Below, in pieces: positions 20,160-29,172 of a stretch of DNA of 46,390 nt (positions are counted from its first letter, which is position 1; the number at the start of each line of letters is the position of its first letter). The notes below the pieces were generated by a model that was not told the DNA's origin, searched no databases, and saw only the letters and a program-made list of their open reading frames with translations. The DNA is from Novosphingobium sp. Chol11 (lineage in GTDB: Bacteria; Pseudomonadota; Alphaproteobacteria; Sphingomonadales; Sphingomonadaceae): contig CAMDQO010000022.1 in assembly GCA_945906105.1 (NCBI GenBank), positions 1 through 46,390 on the forward strand, in the 5' to 3' direction. The translations under genes and the position numbers were made by a program.

Positions 20160-20480
20160 CTAGAGAACACTTTCCAGCCAGCCCTTGAGCTGGCTTTTGG
20201 GTGCTGCGCCCAGTTTCTGCGCCACGGGTTCGCCGTTCTTGAACAGGATCATAAGCGGGATCGACTGCACGCCATATTTGGCCGAGATATCGGTGTTCTC
20301 CATGATATCGACCTTGGCGATAGTCACCTGATCGGCCAGTTCCTCGGAAATCTCTTCAAGGCTCGGCCCGATCATCTTGCAGGGGCCGCACCATTCGGCC
20401 CAGAAATCGACCAGCACGGGCTTATCGGAATTGATAACGTCAGCGGCAAAGCTGGCATCGGTAACGGCGATGGTGGACAT
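20160..20480 (-). CDS. trxA: Thioredoxin
   Basis: A 106-residue single-domain thioredoxin with the active site FWAEWCGPCKMIGPSLEEI, the cis-Pro region VQSIPLMILFKNGEPV and the usual length. It is a general cytosolic disulfide reductant, normally kept reduced by TrxB. It follows addA by 72 bases on the same strand and is probably the last gene of the long divL-addA unit, although the gap leaves room for its own promoter. Confidence 0.95.
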   Translation of the reverse strand: MSTIAVTDASFAADVINSDKPVLVDFWAEWCGPCKMIGPSLEEISEELADQVTIAKVDIMENTDISAKYGVQSIPLMILFKNGEPVAQKLGAAPKSQLKGWLESVL

Positions 20481-20552
20481 GGGAAAACTCCTGTTTGCTT
20501 GGGTTCAATCTAGGTGTTCGAAACGGAGGCGCAATGGCCCAGATCAAAAGCT

Positions 20553-23500
20553 TTACTCGCTGATGGACAATGCAGGCTTGTGACCTGCGATAACTTCCGC
20601 CGGAATTTCGATCAACATGGGCGTCTGGGTGTAAAGCAGCGCGGCCTGCACCGTGCGGCCGGGGTATGCCACTTCGAGCGCCGCAACATAGGCCGCCATC
20701 TGGCGCAGGATCGCGGTGGGAACCTCTCCGAGAAATGCAGGCGGACGGCGCGAAGTCTTGAAATCGACAAGGCGTATCTGTTCGGGCGTGATCAGCAGCC
20801 GGTCAATCGTTCCCGCAACCACCTGACCCCCGACCAGCGCGGCAATCGGCACCTCGGCAAGCGCTTGCGGTGAAAACAGCGCGGCCCAATCTCCTTGCGC
20901 CAGTACAGCGATGGCCGATGCGGCCATTTCTTTGCGCGCTGCCTCAGGCAGATCAGCCGCAGCACGCGAAAGCCAGCGCAGTGCGGCTGCCTCGCGTTCT
21001 GACCCGGCGATTTCTGGCAGGCGCTCAAGCAGCTTGTGGATCAAAGTCCCGCGCCGCGCCGCATCGGCACCTGCGCCCGGAGCATAGGGCGGATCGGGAC
21101 TATCGTCCTCACCCAGTGATGATGGGGCTAGCGGGCGCGGCGGGCGTGGTTCGGCGGCCAGCGGCGTTACCAGCCACGGAGGGCGCGGGGCTGGCAGGGG
21201 AAATTCCGGCGATTCAGCCATGCGCGGTGGCAATTCTGGCTGGCTGCCATGTTCCAGCCGCTTGCCCCAGATTGCGTCGTCGATCCATTCAGCGTCGCCC
21301 AGAACTTCGGTCAGGCGGGCATACCAACTATCGGGTGCCGGTTCGCCTTTATCCTTTGAGCCGAGCGATCCGGTGATGAACAAGGCCTCCTCAGCGCGCG
21401 TCATGGCGACATAAAGCAGCCGCCAATGCTCCTCGCGCTCCTCGGCCTTGGCCTTGGTTTCAGCGGCGAGAACCGGGCCTAGCTTCTCCTCTTTGCGTAG
21501 CGCCGGTAACGGCAGTTTTGGCGCATGGATAGTACCACCCGATGCTTCACCGCGCGGGTCGGCAAGCTCCAGTGACACCGGCATCGAGCGATCAGGATCA
21601 TCCGCCGCATCGGCGAGAATGACGATCGGCGCCTGCAGGCCTTTGGAGCCATGCACCGTCATCACCCGCACCAGTCCGCCAGCGCCTTCGGCCTCGCGCT
21701 TCAGTTCGCCATCGCCGGCATCGAACCAGTGGAGGAAGCCGGTGATGCTGGGGGTGTCGCTCATCGCATAGGCATGGGCGGCGTTGAGCAGTTCATCGAT
21801 GGGGTCGTTCGCCTCGCGCCCCAGCCGCGCGACAAGGCGGTTACGGCCTTGCCACGGACCGACCAGCAACCAGTGCAGCAGGGCTTGCGGCGGCCCGAAA
21901 TCGGCCTTGTTCAGTAGCTCGATCAGCTGCGAAACCGCTGCAACAGCAACGGAATCGCGCGATTTGCGCAGGTGCGCCCACAAGTGCTGCTTTTCCGGCC
22001 TATAGCCATGTTCTAGCAACTGCTCCTGGCTCCAGCCGATCAACGGCGAAACCAGCAGCGCGGCAAGGCTGAGGTCATCGAGCGGCTGGACGGCAAAGCG
22101 GAGCGCCGCAATCAGATCCTTCACCGCCAGCGGCGCACCCAGACGGAGCCGATCAACGCCCGCCACTTGCACTCCGGCGGCATGAAGCCGCGCAACGATT
22201 AGCCCTGCCAGTTCCTTGCGCTTGCGCACGAGTATCATGACATCACCCGGCCCAGCGCGGCGGTGCTTGTCCTTGATTAAGGGGAAGCCGTTTTCAATCC
22301 AGCCATGCACCTGCCGCGCGATACGTTCCGCAAGATCGCGGTCAGGACGGGACAGCCAGCTATCCTCATCTGCATCCCCCTCGTCACTGTCATCCTCGAC
22401 AGCCATGCCAACCGGCTGCCAGAAGGTGACAAGGCCGGGGCGATCCTGCCCCTTATGCTGCACAGGCTCTTCTTTCAGGCCGAATTGCGCATGACCGATG
22501 TGGGCAATCGCGCGGTCAACGAAGGTGAGTATCTCATTAGCCGTGCGGAATGACTGGCCAAGGCCGAGCTTCTGCAAACCGCGCGCATTTCTGCCATCAA
22601 GCTGGGCAGCAGCATTATCCGCCGCTCCCATCATCTCGCGATCCACCCGATCTCTCGCGCGCTGGAAATTCTCGGGGCTGGTGCCCTGAAAGCGGAAGAT
22701 CGCCTGCTTGTAATCGCCCACGACAAACAGCGTGCGCAAAATGTCATCATGCTGGCCGGCCCCGGAAAAAAAATCGCCGGTCAGCGCCTTGATGATCTCC
22801 CACTGCGCAGCATTGGTATCCTGCGCCTCATCGATCAGGATATGATCAAAGCGGCGGTCAAGTTTATAGCGGATCCACTCGGAAAGTTCGCTACGGGTCA
22901 GTAATTCGGCGGCGGCGCGGATCTGATCGTCAAAATCGATCAGTCCTTCGCGGCTTTTGGCCTCGTCCCAGCCCCGCGCAAAAGCACGGCCGAGAGTGAG
23001 CGCCGGAGTGAGAAAATCGGCAAGGCGGATCAGGCTGCGTTGATCGCGCAGCCGCAAGGCATCATCCAGCACTGATTGTGCAGCCTCACCGAAGTGAGAC
23101 TCAAGTTTTTCTAATGATTTCTGATCTTTGATCGTATCTTTTTGCGTGAATAGAACCTTGAATAAGGCTTCAAACTGCTCGAGTCGGCCTCCACAATCGG
23201 CGGCCAACCAATCAGCAATAACAACGCGCCCAGCTTGACCTTTTATGCCGTTCCATTGGTTATAGGCAGAATGACAAAGCCTCAAAGCTTCGACATCAAA
23301 CGCTTCATCGCTACACAACCCCGCCAATTCCGCCTCGCTGGCATCTTCGGCCAGACCGAGCAGGCGATTGACCGGACCGCGCAAGTTTCCCTGCTGCCAC
23401 ACACCAGGCTCAAACCAGGCGGCGCGCGCCGAGGCACAGCGCAGCAGGTAGCTTTCAACGTCCGCTGTGCCCTTCATCCGCAATGACAGCGCAGCCAGCG

Positions 23501-24032
23501 CATCGAGCAATTCGCTATCGCCGCGCGCCTCGGCATCGAGCAGCAGGTCGGAGAGCACTTCGCGGGAAAGCAGCGCGCGATCACGATCTTCCATCGCGCG
23601 GGTGCCGGGAGAAAGTCCGGCCTCTTGCGGGAAAGCGGCCAGCAGCCACTGCGCGAAGGCGTGGATAGTATCGATGCGCAGTCCGCCGGGACAATCGAGC
23701 ACCGAGGCGAACAGCGTACGGGCGCGGGCACGGATTTCCGGGCCTGTTGGTGCGCCGATCGCTTCCAGATCCTTGAACAGCGCCGTATCGGGCATGCGAA
23801 CCCAGTTCGCCAGCACCTCGTTGACCCGCGTCGCCATTTCGGCAGCACCGGCCTTGGTGAAGGTGAGGCACAGTATCTGCGAGGGAGTAACGCCATCCTG
23901 CAGCAGCAGGCGCAGCACGCGGGCGGAAAGCACCTGCGTTTTACCCGTTCCAGCCGATGCGGAGAGCCACACCGTCTCGGCGGGATCAACCGCCTGACGC
24001 TGATTATCCATCAGGGGATGGACCTTACTCAT
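20553..24032 (-). CDS. addA: Double-strand-break repair helicase-nuclease AddA
   Basis: 1159 residues from ATG 24032, which shares one base with the addB stop (TAATG); an upstream ATG at 24059 would overlap addB further. UvrD-like SF1 helicase motifs: Walker A WLSASAGTGKTQVLSARVL, Walker B HILIDEAQDTNAAQWEI, VVGDYKQAIFRFQG, MTVHGSKGLQAPIVIL and LLYVAMTRAEEALFITG. The C-terminal PD-(D/E)XK nuclease is marked by IRLVDFKTSRRPP. With AddB it resects DNA ends for RecA loading, replacing RecBCD in alphaproteobacteria. Confidence 0.95.
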   Translation of the reverse strand: MSKVHPLMDNQRQAVDPAETVWLSASAGTGKTQVLSARVLRLLLQDGVTPSQILCLTFTKAGAAEMATRVNEVLANWVRMPDTALFKDLEAIGAPTGPEIRARARTLFASVLDCPGGLRIDTIHAFAQWLLAAFPQEAGLSPGTRAMEDRDRALLSREVLSDLLLDAEARGDSELLDALAALSLRMKGTADVESYLLRCASARAAWFEPGVWQQGNLRGPVNRLLGLAEDASEAELAGLCSDEAFDVEALRLCHSAYNQWNGIKGQAGRVVIADWLAADCGGRLEQFEALFKVLFTQKDTIKDQKSLEKLESHFGEAAQSVLDDALRLRDQRSLIRLADFLTPALTLGRAFARGWDEAKSREGLIDFDDQIRAAAELLTRSELSEWIRYKLDRRFDHILIDEAQDTNAAQWEIIKALTGDFFSGAGQHDDILRTLFVVGDYKQAIFRFQGTSPENFQRARDRVDREMMGAADNAAAQLDGRNARGLQKLGLGQSFRTANEILTFVDRAIAHIGHAQFGLKEEPVQHKGQDRPGLVTFWQPVGMAVEDDSDEGDADEDSWLSRPDRDLAERIARQVHGWIENGFPLIKDKHRRAGPGDVMILVRKRKELAGLIVARLHAAGVQVAGVDRLRLGAPLAVKDLIAALRFAVQPLDDLSLAALLVSPLIGWSQEQLLEHGYRPEKQHLWAHLRKSRDSVAVAAVSQLIELLNKADFGPPQALLHWLLVGPWQGRNRLVARLGREANDPIDELLNAAHAYAMSDTPSITGFLHWFDAGDGELKREAEGAGGLVRVMTVHGSKGLQAPIVILADAADDPDRSMPVSLELADPRGEASGGTIHAPKLPLPALRKEEKLGPVLAAETKAKAEEREEHWRLLYVAMTRAEEALFITGSLGSKDKGEPAPDSWYARLTEVLGDAEWIDDAIWGKRLEHGSQPELPPRMAESPEFPLPAPRPPWLVTPLAAEPRPPRPLAPSSLGEDDSPDPPYAPGAGADAARRGTLIHKLLERLPEIAGSEREAAALRWLSRAAADLPEAARKEMAASAIAVLAQGDWAALFSPQALAEVPIAALVGGQVVAGTIDRLLITPEQIRLVDFKTSRRPPAFLGEVPTAILRQMAAYVAALEVAYPGRTVQAALLYTQTPMLIEIPAEVIAGHKPALSISE

Positions 24033-27000
24033 TATTCGGTTTTCCCCCGCCCCTGCCATTCATCCAGCCGCATCAGCTGATCGTAATCGGCATAGCCCGG
24101 AACATCGGGGTTAAGCCGCGCGGTGAACGGATGATCGCCCTTGATCCACTGATCGATGGCCTCGGTAAGGAAGCGTTCGGTTTCGGGGAGAAAGTCTTCG
24201 GGCTTTATCCCGGTCCGCTTCTTGTCGACCAGCAACGGCGTGATCACATCGCCAAAGCTGTTTTTATCGTCTTTTGAACGCTGGAGCGTCCAGTATTCGA
24301 AGCGAGTCGGCTCACCCGCAACCCCAGCAAAGGCAGCATCACGGGCCATCAACCCGATCAAACCCAACTGAAGAGCATAACCTTGCTGCACCATCTTTGC
24401 ACTGGGCGGGCTGCCGGTCTTGTAATCGACAATCGCCAGACTTTCATCGGGAAGCAGATCGATCCGGTCAGCCCGGCCCTTCAGCTTCACGCCTTTGTAG
24501 GTCAGTTCGCCTTTGGCCTCGCTGACCAGCACCTTTCGGCCTTGGCCTTCCAGCGCTGCGATCTCGTCTTCGATCCATTGCAGTCCGGCGACCAACCTTG
24601 GCCACCACAGCCCGCGCACCAGCGGGTGGGCGCTCATCTTCGCCAGTTCTGCCTCGGCAATCGGCAGCAGAGCGCCGCCTTGCTTGTGCCAGAGCTCAAG
24701 AATGGTGTGGACCGCCGTCCCCTTCCACGCTGCCGTCGGCTCGGCATCGAGCAGGTCGAGTGCGCGCAGCCGCAGGATTTCGCTGGCGTAGAATTGATAG
24801 GGATCGCTGCGCAGCCGGTCGAGGCCAGTAACCGCAATCGCCACATCGCGCTGCTGCGGCGAGGGGCACGGTTTTGGCTGCGGATGCGCGGGCACCAGCA
24901 CCGGATTGTTCAGCTCGCGCGCCAGAACCACCGCATGATTGTCGATATGCTGCTCAAGCAGCTTTTCACCCAGCATCGCCCGCACCCGCAGTACGAAACG
25001 CGACGGAATCACCGGGCCAGAATCGTCGCGGCGGGCGTGGCTCAGCACCACTTCGGGCGCACCAAGCGCAGCGGCAAGATCATGTGCGGCAAGGCCGATG
25101 CGGAAATCCGCCCCCGGCACCCCCAAGGCGCGCAGCACTGCGGGCGCAAGCAAGGCATCAGGAGCGGGCGCGGCTGGCCAGACGCCCTCGGTAAGCCCAC
25201 CGCAGATGACCAGATCAGCGCGGCTCATCCGCGCTTCGATCAATCCGTAAATGGCGATGCGCGGATGGCCACCCCATGGCGGGCGCACCGCCTGCCGGTC
25301 CATCGCATCGCGCAGCACGGTGGCTAGGGCATCAGGATCAAGACGTGTGCCAACAGCGCGGGCAGCCTCACGCAGTTCCTCGATAAACAGGGTCAGCGCG
25401 CGGCCATCTGCCTCGCCCCAGGCCCGGCCATCGCTCAACAGATCAGCAGCACTGGCAAGCTGGTCCAGCATTTCGGCAAGCGGCGCTTCCTCACCAAAGG
25501 CCAGCAGCGGCGCCAGCACCGCTTCAACCTGATCCCACCAGGCGGTGATGCCCTTGGCGTGCTTTTCCCTGTTGCTGATGATTGCGCCGCTGATAAGTGC
25601 GCGCAACACTTCCAGTCCGGCACCCGGCCGTGGGCCCCGCAGGGCAAGATCAAGCTGGCGGACATGATCGAGCCATTCGGCGCGGCCAAAATGTTCGCCA
25701 ACATAGGGGTGCACCAGCAAGGCCAGCAGCGGCACCGGAGTGGCCTGAGCAGCCACAACTTCGGCAAGCAGCAGGAACAATCGTCCAGCTGTGGTCTGGG
25801 GCAGCGGCAGACCCGCAGTATCGTCGCCTTTGATCCCCCATCGCTCAAGATGCGCGATAACCCGCGCTGCCAGCGCTCGATCAGGCGTGATGAAGGCCAC
25901 ACGCTTTTCCGGCACTTCGAGCGCCTCGCGAATCAGGATGGCGATGGCCTGCGCCTCTTCGCCCGGATGCGCGCTTTCCATCAGGCGGACGCCCGAAAGG
26001 CGGCGTTCGCCCGCCTCCAGCTTGACCCAGCGCGCGCTGGCCTCGCTCGGCAAAAACAGGTTGGAGATGGCGCGGCTGCGCTCTGGCGGGGCAGCACTCA
26101 GCCCGGCGCGGTGCCACGGCTGCACCTCGCCGCGATTGATTCCCATCCGGCCCAGAAGCAACTTGAGGTGATACTGCGGATGAGTCACCGCATCGCGAGG
26201 GCTGATCGGGGGATCGCCCAGATTTTGCGGTGAACCAGCAGTGCCCAGTGCCTTCCACACCTCTTCATCCAGCGACAGGTCAAGGTCTTGCAGAATCACC
26301 GCGCCTCTTGGCAGCTCGGATACAACGCGCAGCAAGCGGGCCAGCGAAGGAGAAGCGCTGCTTATACCGGCGGCAACCACTACCTGTGCAGGTGGCGCTT
26401 CCTGCCAGCGCCGCGCGGCATGATCAAACAGGGCATTGCGCCGCGACGAAGCATCCTGTTCACCTCTGGCTTGCAGTTCCTTCAGCCATTCATTCTGAAC
26501 CAGCAGGAAGGTTTTTGTGCTTTCAACCCAGTGCTGAGATTGCTCGCCGATGATGCCAATAAGCTCATCGGAGATCAGCTGTTCCGGTTCGATCCCTTCA
26601 ACCAGCAGTTTGTCCATGGTGCGACCGAGTTCATAGGCCTGTCTGAGCAGCGCTGCGCCTTTAGGTGCCGCTTGGTGCTCTTGTGCGCGCAACAATTCTG
26701 CCAGCCGCAACCAGCGCCGGACAGGATCAACCGCCGGGGCAATATCCGCCCCTGCTCCCAGCGGATCGAGCAGTGGCCCCAGCGTCTCGTCAAGATCAAG
26801 ATCGCCCACCACCACCATGCGCGGCAGCAGCAATCCGCCAGGGCCAGATGTCCCTGAATGCCGCACAAATGCTTCGGTTACGGTGCGCGCCGCGCGCTGG
26901 CTGGCCAGCAGCAAGGTCAGCCGCGCCAGCCCAACGTCCTTCTCGGAATAGCGCGGAACAAGCCCGGCAACCAGCGCATCGGCAAAGCCGCGATGCGCGG

Positions 27001-27037
27001 CGATCGAGTAAAGCTGAGGGCCTGTTGGCTCAGCCAC
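24032..27037 (-). CDS. addB: Double-strand-break repair nuclease subunit AddB
   Basis: 1001 residues, starting at GTG 27037, which overlaps the end of murU by 8 bases. The N-terminal half is a degenerate helicase-like scaffold without a clear Walker A motif. The C-terminal nuclease has SLAIVDYKTGSPPSAKMVQQ. I see only two Cys in the protein (LVICGGLTEG and KPCPSP), so the four-cysteine iron-sulfur cluster known from Gram-positive AddB is absent, which fits what I recall of alphaproteobacterial AddB. It is translationally coupled to addA. Confidence 0.92.
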   Translation of the reverse strand: MAEPTGPQLYSIAAHRGFADALVAGLVPRYSEKDVGLARLTLLLASQRAARTVTEAFVRHSGTSGPGGLLLPRMVVVGDLDLDETLGPLLDPLGAGADIAPAVDPVRRWLRLAELLRAQEHQAAPKGAALLRQAYELGRTMDKLLVEGIEPEQLISDELIGIIGEQSQHWVESTKTFLLVQNEWLKELQARGEQDASSRRNALFDHAARRWQEAPPAQVVVAAGISSASPSLARLLRVVSELPRGAVILQDLDLSLDEEVWKALGTAGSPQNLGDPPISPRDAVTHPQYHLKLLLGRMGINRGEVQPWHRAGLSAAPPERSRAISNLFLPSEASARWVKLEAGERRLSGVRLMESAHPGEEAQAIAILIREALEVPEKRVAFITPDRALAARVIAHLERWGIKGDDTAGLPLPQTTAGRLFLLLAEVVAAQATPVPLLALLVHPYVGEHFGRAEWLDHVRQLDLALRGPRPGAGLEVLRALISGAIISNREKHAKGITAWWDQVEAVLAPLLAFGEEAPLAEMLDQLASAADLLSDGRAWGEADGRALTLFIEELREAARAVGTRLDPDALATVLRDAMDRQAVRPPWGGHPRIAIYGLIEARMSRADLVICGGLTEGVWPAAPAPDALLAPAVLRALGVPGADFRIGLAAHDLAAALGAPEVVLSHARRDDSGPVIPSRFVLRVRAMLGEKLLEQHIDNHAVVLARELNNPVLVPAHPQPKPCPSPQQRDVAIAVTGLDRLRSDPYQFYASEILRLRALDLLDAEPTAAWKGTAVHTILELWHKQGGALLPIAEAELAKMSAHPLVRGLWWPRLVAGLQWIEDEIAALEGQGRKVLVSEAKGELTYKGVKLKGRADRIDLLPDESLAIVDYKTGSPPSAKMVQQGYALQLGLIGLMARDAAFAGVAGEPTRFEYWTLQRSKDDKNSFGDVITPLLVDKKRTGIKPEDFLPETERFLTEAIDQWIKGDHPFTARLNPDVPGYADYDQLMRLDEWQGRGKTE

Positions 27038-27752
27038 CCGTCAACCGCAATTCGGTTGGCGAAATGGCAGCAGGATCGCCAACTTCGTGCCATTCGCCAG
27101 TGTGGACACAGCCGTAAAGCCGCCCCTCTTCAATGGCGCGGGTCCACAGCACATTGGTGGAAAACGGCCCTTCCGGCGCATCGCGCAACAGGCGCTGGGA
27201 AACCAGCTGGATCCCGGTGTAGATATAGGGTGCCACCCGCCCCGCCCGGCGGCGGCTGATGCGGCCCAGCGGATCGAGATTGAAATCACCCGTTCCCCGG
27301 TAATTGAACGCCGCCGAATGGCGCACCAGCAACAGCAATGCGTCCATCTTTTCAGCATTCCAGGCCGCAGTCAGTTCGACAAAGGCATTCCGCGGGCCAT
27401 CGAGCCAGATGTTATCGCTGTTGAGGCAGAAGAACGGATCAGGCAGGTGCTGTTTAGCCTTGACCATGCCGCCGCCGGTTTCGAGCAGAAGTTCACGTTC
27501 ATCTGAAACAGTGACATTCAAGCCTTTGTATTTATGCAGATGTGCTTCAAGCGCTTCGGGCAGATAATGCACATTGACCACCGCTTTGGCGATCCCGGCC
27601 TCGACCAGCCGATCAAGGCTGTGATCGATCAACGCTTTGCCCGCAACGTGGACCAGCGGCTTGGGGCGGGTGGCGGTGAGCGGACGCATACGCTTGCCCA
27701 GTCCGGCTGCCATGACCATCGCTGTGTCGGAAGCCAGCGGCCGCGAATTCAT
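27030..27752 (-). CDS. murU: MurU-type sugar-1-phosphate nucleotidyltransferase
   Basis: 240 residues from ATG 27752, overlapping the preceding gene as ATGA. The N-terminal nucleotide loop MVMAAGLGKRMRPLTATRPK and the metal site CLNSDNIW mark a Rossmann-like NTP transferase. Next to an AmgK-like kinase it is best read as MurU, which makes UDP-MurNAc from UTP and MurNAc-1-phosphate in the cell-wall recycling bypass that avoids fosfomycin-sensitive MurA. A mannose- or glucose-1-phosphate transferase is the alternative; the context supports MurU. Confidence 0.8.
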   Translation of the reverse strand: MNSRPLASDTAMVMAAGLGKRMRPLTATRPKPLVHVAGKALIDHSLDRLVEAGIAKAVVNVHYLPEALEAHLHKYKGLNVTVSDERELLLETGGGMVKAKQHLPDPFFCLNSDNIWLDGPRNAFVELTAAWNAEKMDALLLLVRHSAAFNYRGTGDFNLDPLGRISRRRAGRVAPYIYTGIQLVSQRLLRDAPEGPFSTNVLWTRAIEEGRLYGCVHTGEWHEVGDPAAISPTELRLTGG

Positions 27753-28732
27753 GGATTCCACTCGCCGCCGCCGGTGCTGCGCAGTTCGGCGGGCACATTG
27801 GCAGCAAACCACTGCGCCATCGGAGCAAGCGCCGGATGAGCAAGATCGCGCTCCAGCAGTGCCCAGACTCGGGGGATCATGGCAAGGTAGCGCGGTTTGC
27901 CGTCACGCTTCCACAGCCGCACGAAAATACCGATGATCTTGGCGTTGCGCTGCGCCCCTAACCGGGCATAATCAGCCAGAAAATCAGCACGTTCTGGATG
28001 ATCGGTGAGGTAAAGCTCTAACATATCAGCCTCAAGTTGGGGCGAAACATCACGCCGCGCATCTTGCAACAGTGAGACGAGATCATAGGCCGGATGACCG
28101 TTCATCGCGTCCTGAAAATCGAGCAACCCCTGCTTCTCAAGTCCGCCCAGCAGCATGATATTCTCAGCATGATAATCGCGCAGAACCGTCACCCCGGGGC
28201 GCTGACGAGGGATCATATGCTTGAGCACTTCCTCCCAAGCCGCTCCCCAGCTGCGGCCATCGACATAGAGATTTTGCGCCGGACAGTAGAAATCGACAAA
28301 AAGCCGCGCCTCGCGCTGATATTCGGAGAGGCTGTAATCGAGGAAGGGGCCCGGTGGCAGGCGGTGCAACTGCTTGAGTGCCGCAACCGCAGCTACATAA
28401 ATTTCCCGTTCGTCATCGGGCCAGGCGTCAAGATAATCGCGCATCCGCACCTCGCCGAAATCTTCGAGGAGAATCAGGCCCTTTTCCGGTTCGGCAGCCA
28501 GAATGCGCGGCGAACGCAGGCCATTATCGTCAAGCCAGCGAGCGGCGCGCAGAAACGGACCGGGGTCTTCATGCGGCGGTGGGGCATCCATCAACATGGC
28601 GGTTTTCTCCCCCAAACGGATGCGGAAATAGCGCCGGAACGAGGCATCGCCGGGCAAGGGTTCGATAGCAGCAGCTTTCCAGCCAGCGGCAGCAAGGAAG
28701 GCATCAATGCCGAGGGGCAATTTCACGTCCAT
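27749..28732 (-). CDS. amgK: AmgK-like anomeric sugar kinase (APH fold)
   Basis: 327 residues from ATG 28732, which lies inside the last codons of tsaE (10-base overlap). The aminoglycoside-phosphotransferase fold shows as LPGDASFRRYFRIRLGEKTA, then MLMDAPPPHED, the catalytic loop VLRDYHAENIMLLGG and the metal site GLLDFQDAMNGHPAYDLVSL. AmgK phosphorylates MurNAc or GlcNAc at C1, giving the substrate of MurU. In the catalytic loop the usual H-x-D is R-D-Y-H, a feature of this subgroup that I note without further inference. Confidence 0.82.
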   Translation of the reverse strand: MDVKLPLGIDAFLAAAGWKAAAIEPLPGDASFRRYFRIRLGEKTAMLMDAPPPHEDPGPFLRAARWLDDNGLRSPRILAAEPEKGLILLEDFGEVRMRDYLDAWPDDEREIYVAAVAALKQLHRLPPGPFLDYSLSEYQREARLFVDFYCPAQNLYVDGRSWGAAWEEVLKHMIPRQRPGVTVLRDYHAENIMLLGGLEKQGLLDFQDAMNGHPAYDLVSLLQDARRDVSPQLEADMLELYLTDHPERADFLADYARLGAQRNAKIIGIFVRLWKRDGKPRYLAMIPRVWALLERDLAHPALAPMAQWFAANVPAELRSTGGGEWNP

Positions 28733-29172
28733 GGCTCTCGCCCTAACCAATCCGGCCCTGCTTGGGCAATGGCAATCCTGCCTGAATCCGCAGTTTCGAG
28801 GTGAATCGATAGGCAAGCTGCCTCATGGGCGAAGCCACCGGCATTCTCGGGCCATTCAGCGATGAGTGCGGCGCCATCGCGGTAATCGTCGAGGCCAATC
28901 TCATCGGCTTCGCGGGGATGGTTCAGGCGATAAAAATCGGCGTGAACCAATGGGATACGAAGCAAATCTGAGTCATAGGTTTCAATAATTGAGAAGCTGG
29001 GCGAAGGCACCTCCCCCTGATGGCCCAACGCGGCTATCACCGCCCTTGCCAGCGTGGTCTTGCCCGCCCCCAGCCCTCCTGACAGTGCAACAACATCACC
29101 CCTTTGCAACGCCACTGCAATGGCACTGCCAAGCACTTGCATGGCTTCCAGATCGGGTAGCAACAGCCTCAC
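28723..29172 (-). CDS. tsaE: tRNA t6A37 threonylcarbamoylation ATPase TsaE
   Basis: 149 residues, starting at GTG 29172, which overlaps the divL-like stop as GTGA. It has the P-loop ALSGGLGAGKTTLARAVIAAL, the switch-like EVPSPSFSIIETY, and the conserved VHADFYRLNHPREADEIGLD. TsaE drives the TsaBD complex that puts t6A on ANN-decoding tRNAs. An amgK-murU pair directly after tsaE is a recurring arrangement in proteobacteria. Confidence 0.92.
   Translation of the reverse strand: MRLLLPDLEAMQVLGSAIAVALQRGDVVALSGGLGAGKTTLARAVIAALGHQGEVPSPSFSIIETYDSDLLRIPLVHADFYRLNHPREADEIGLDDYRDGAALIAEWPENAGGFAHEAACLSIHLETADSGRIAIAQAGPDWLGREPWT

Noticed and set aside
24383..25327. 314-residue open frame opposite addB
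   Set aside because: Antisense shadow of addB with no domain signature.
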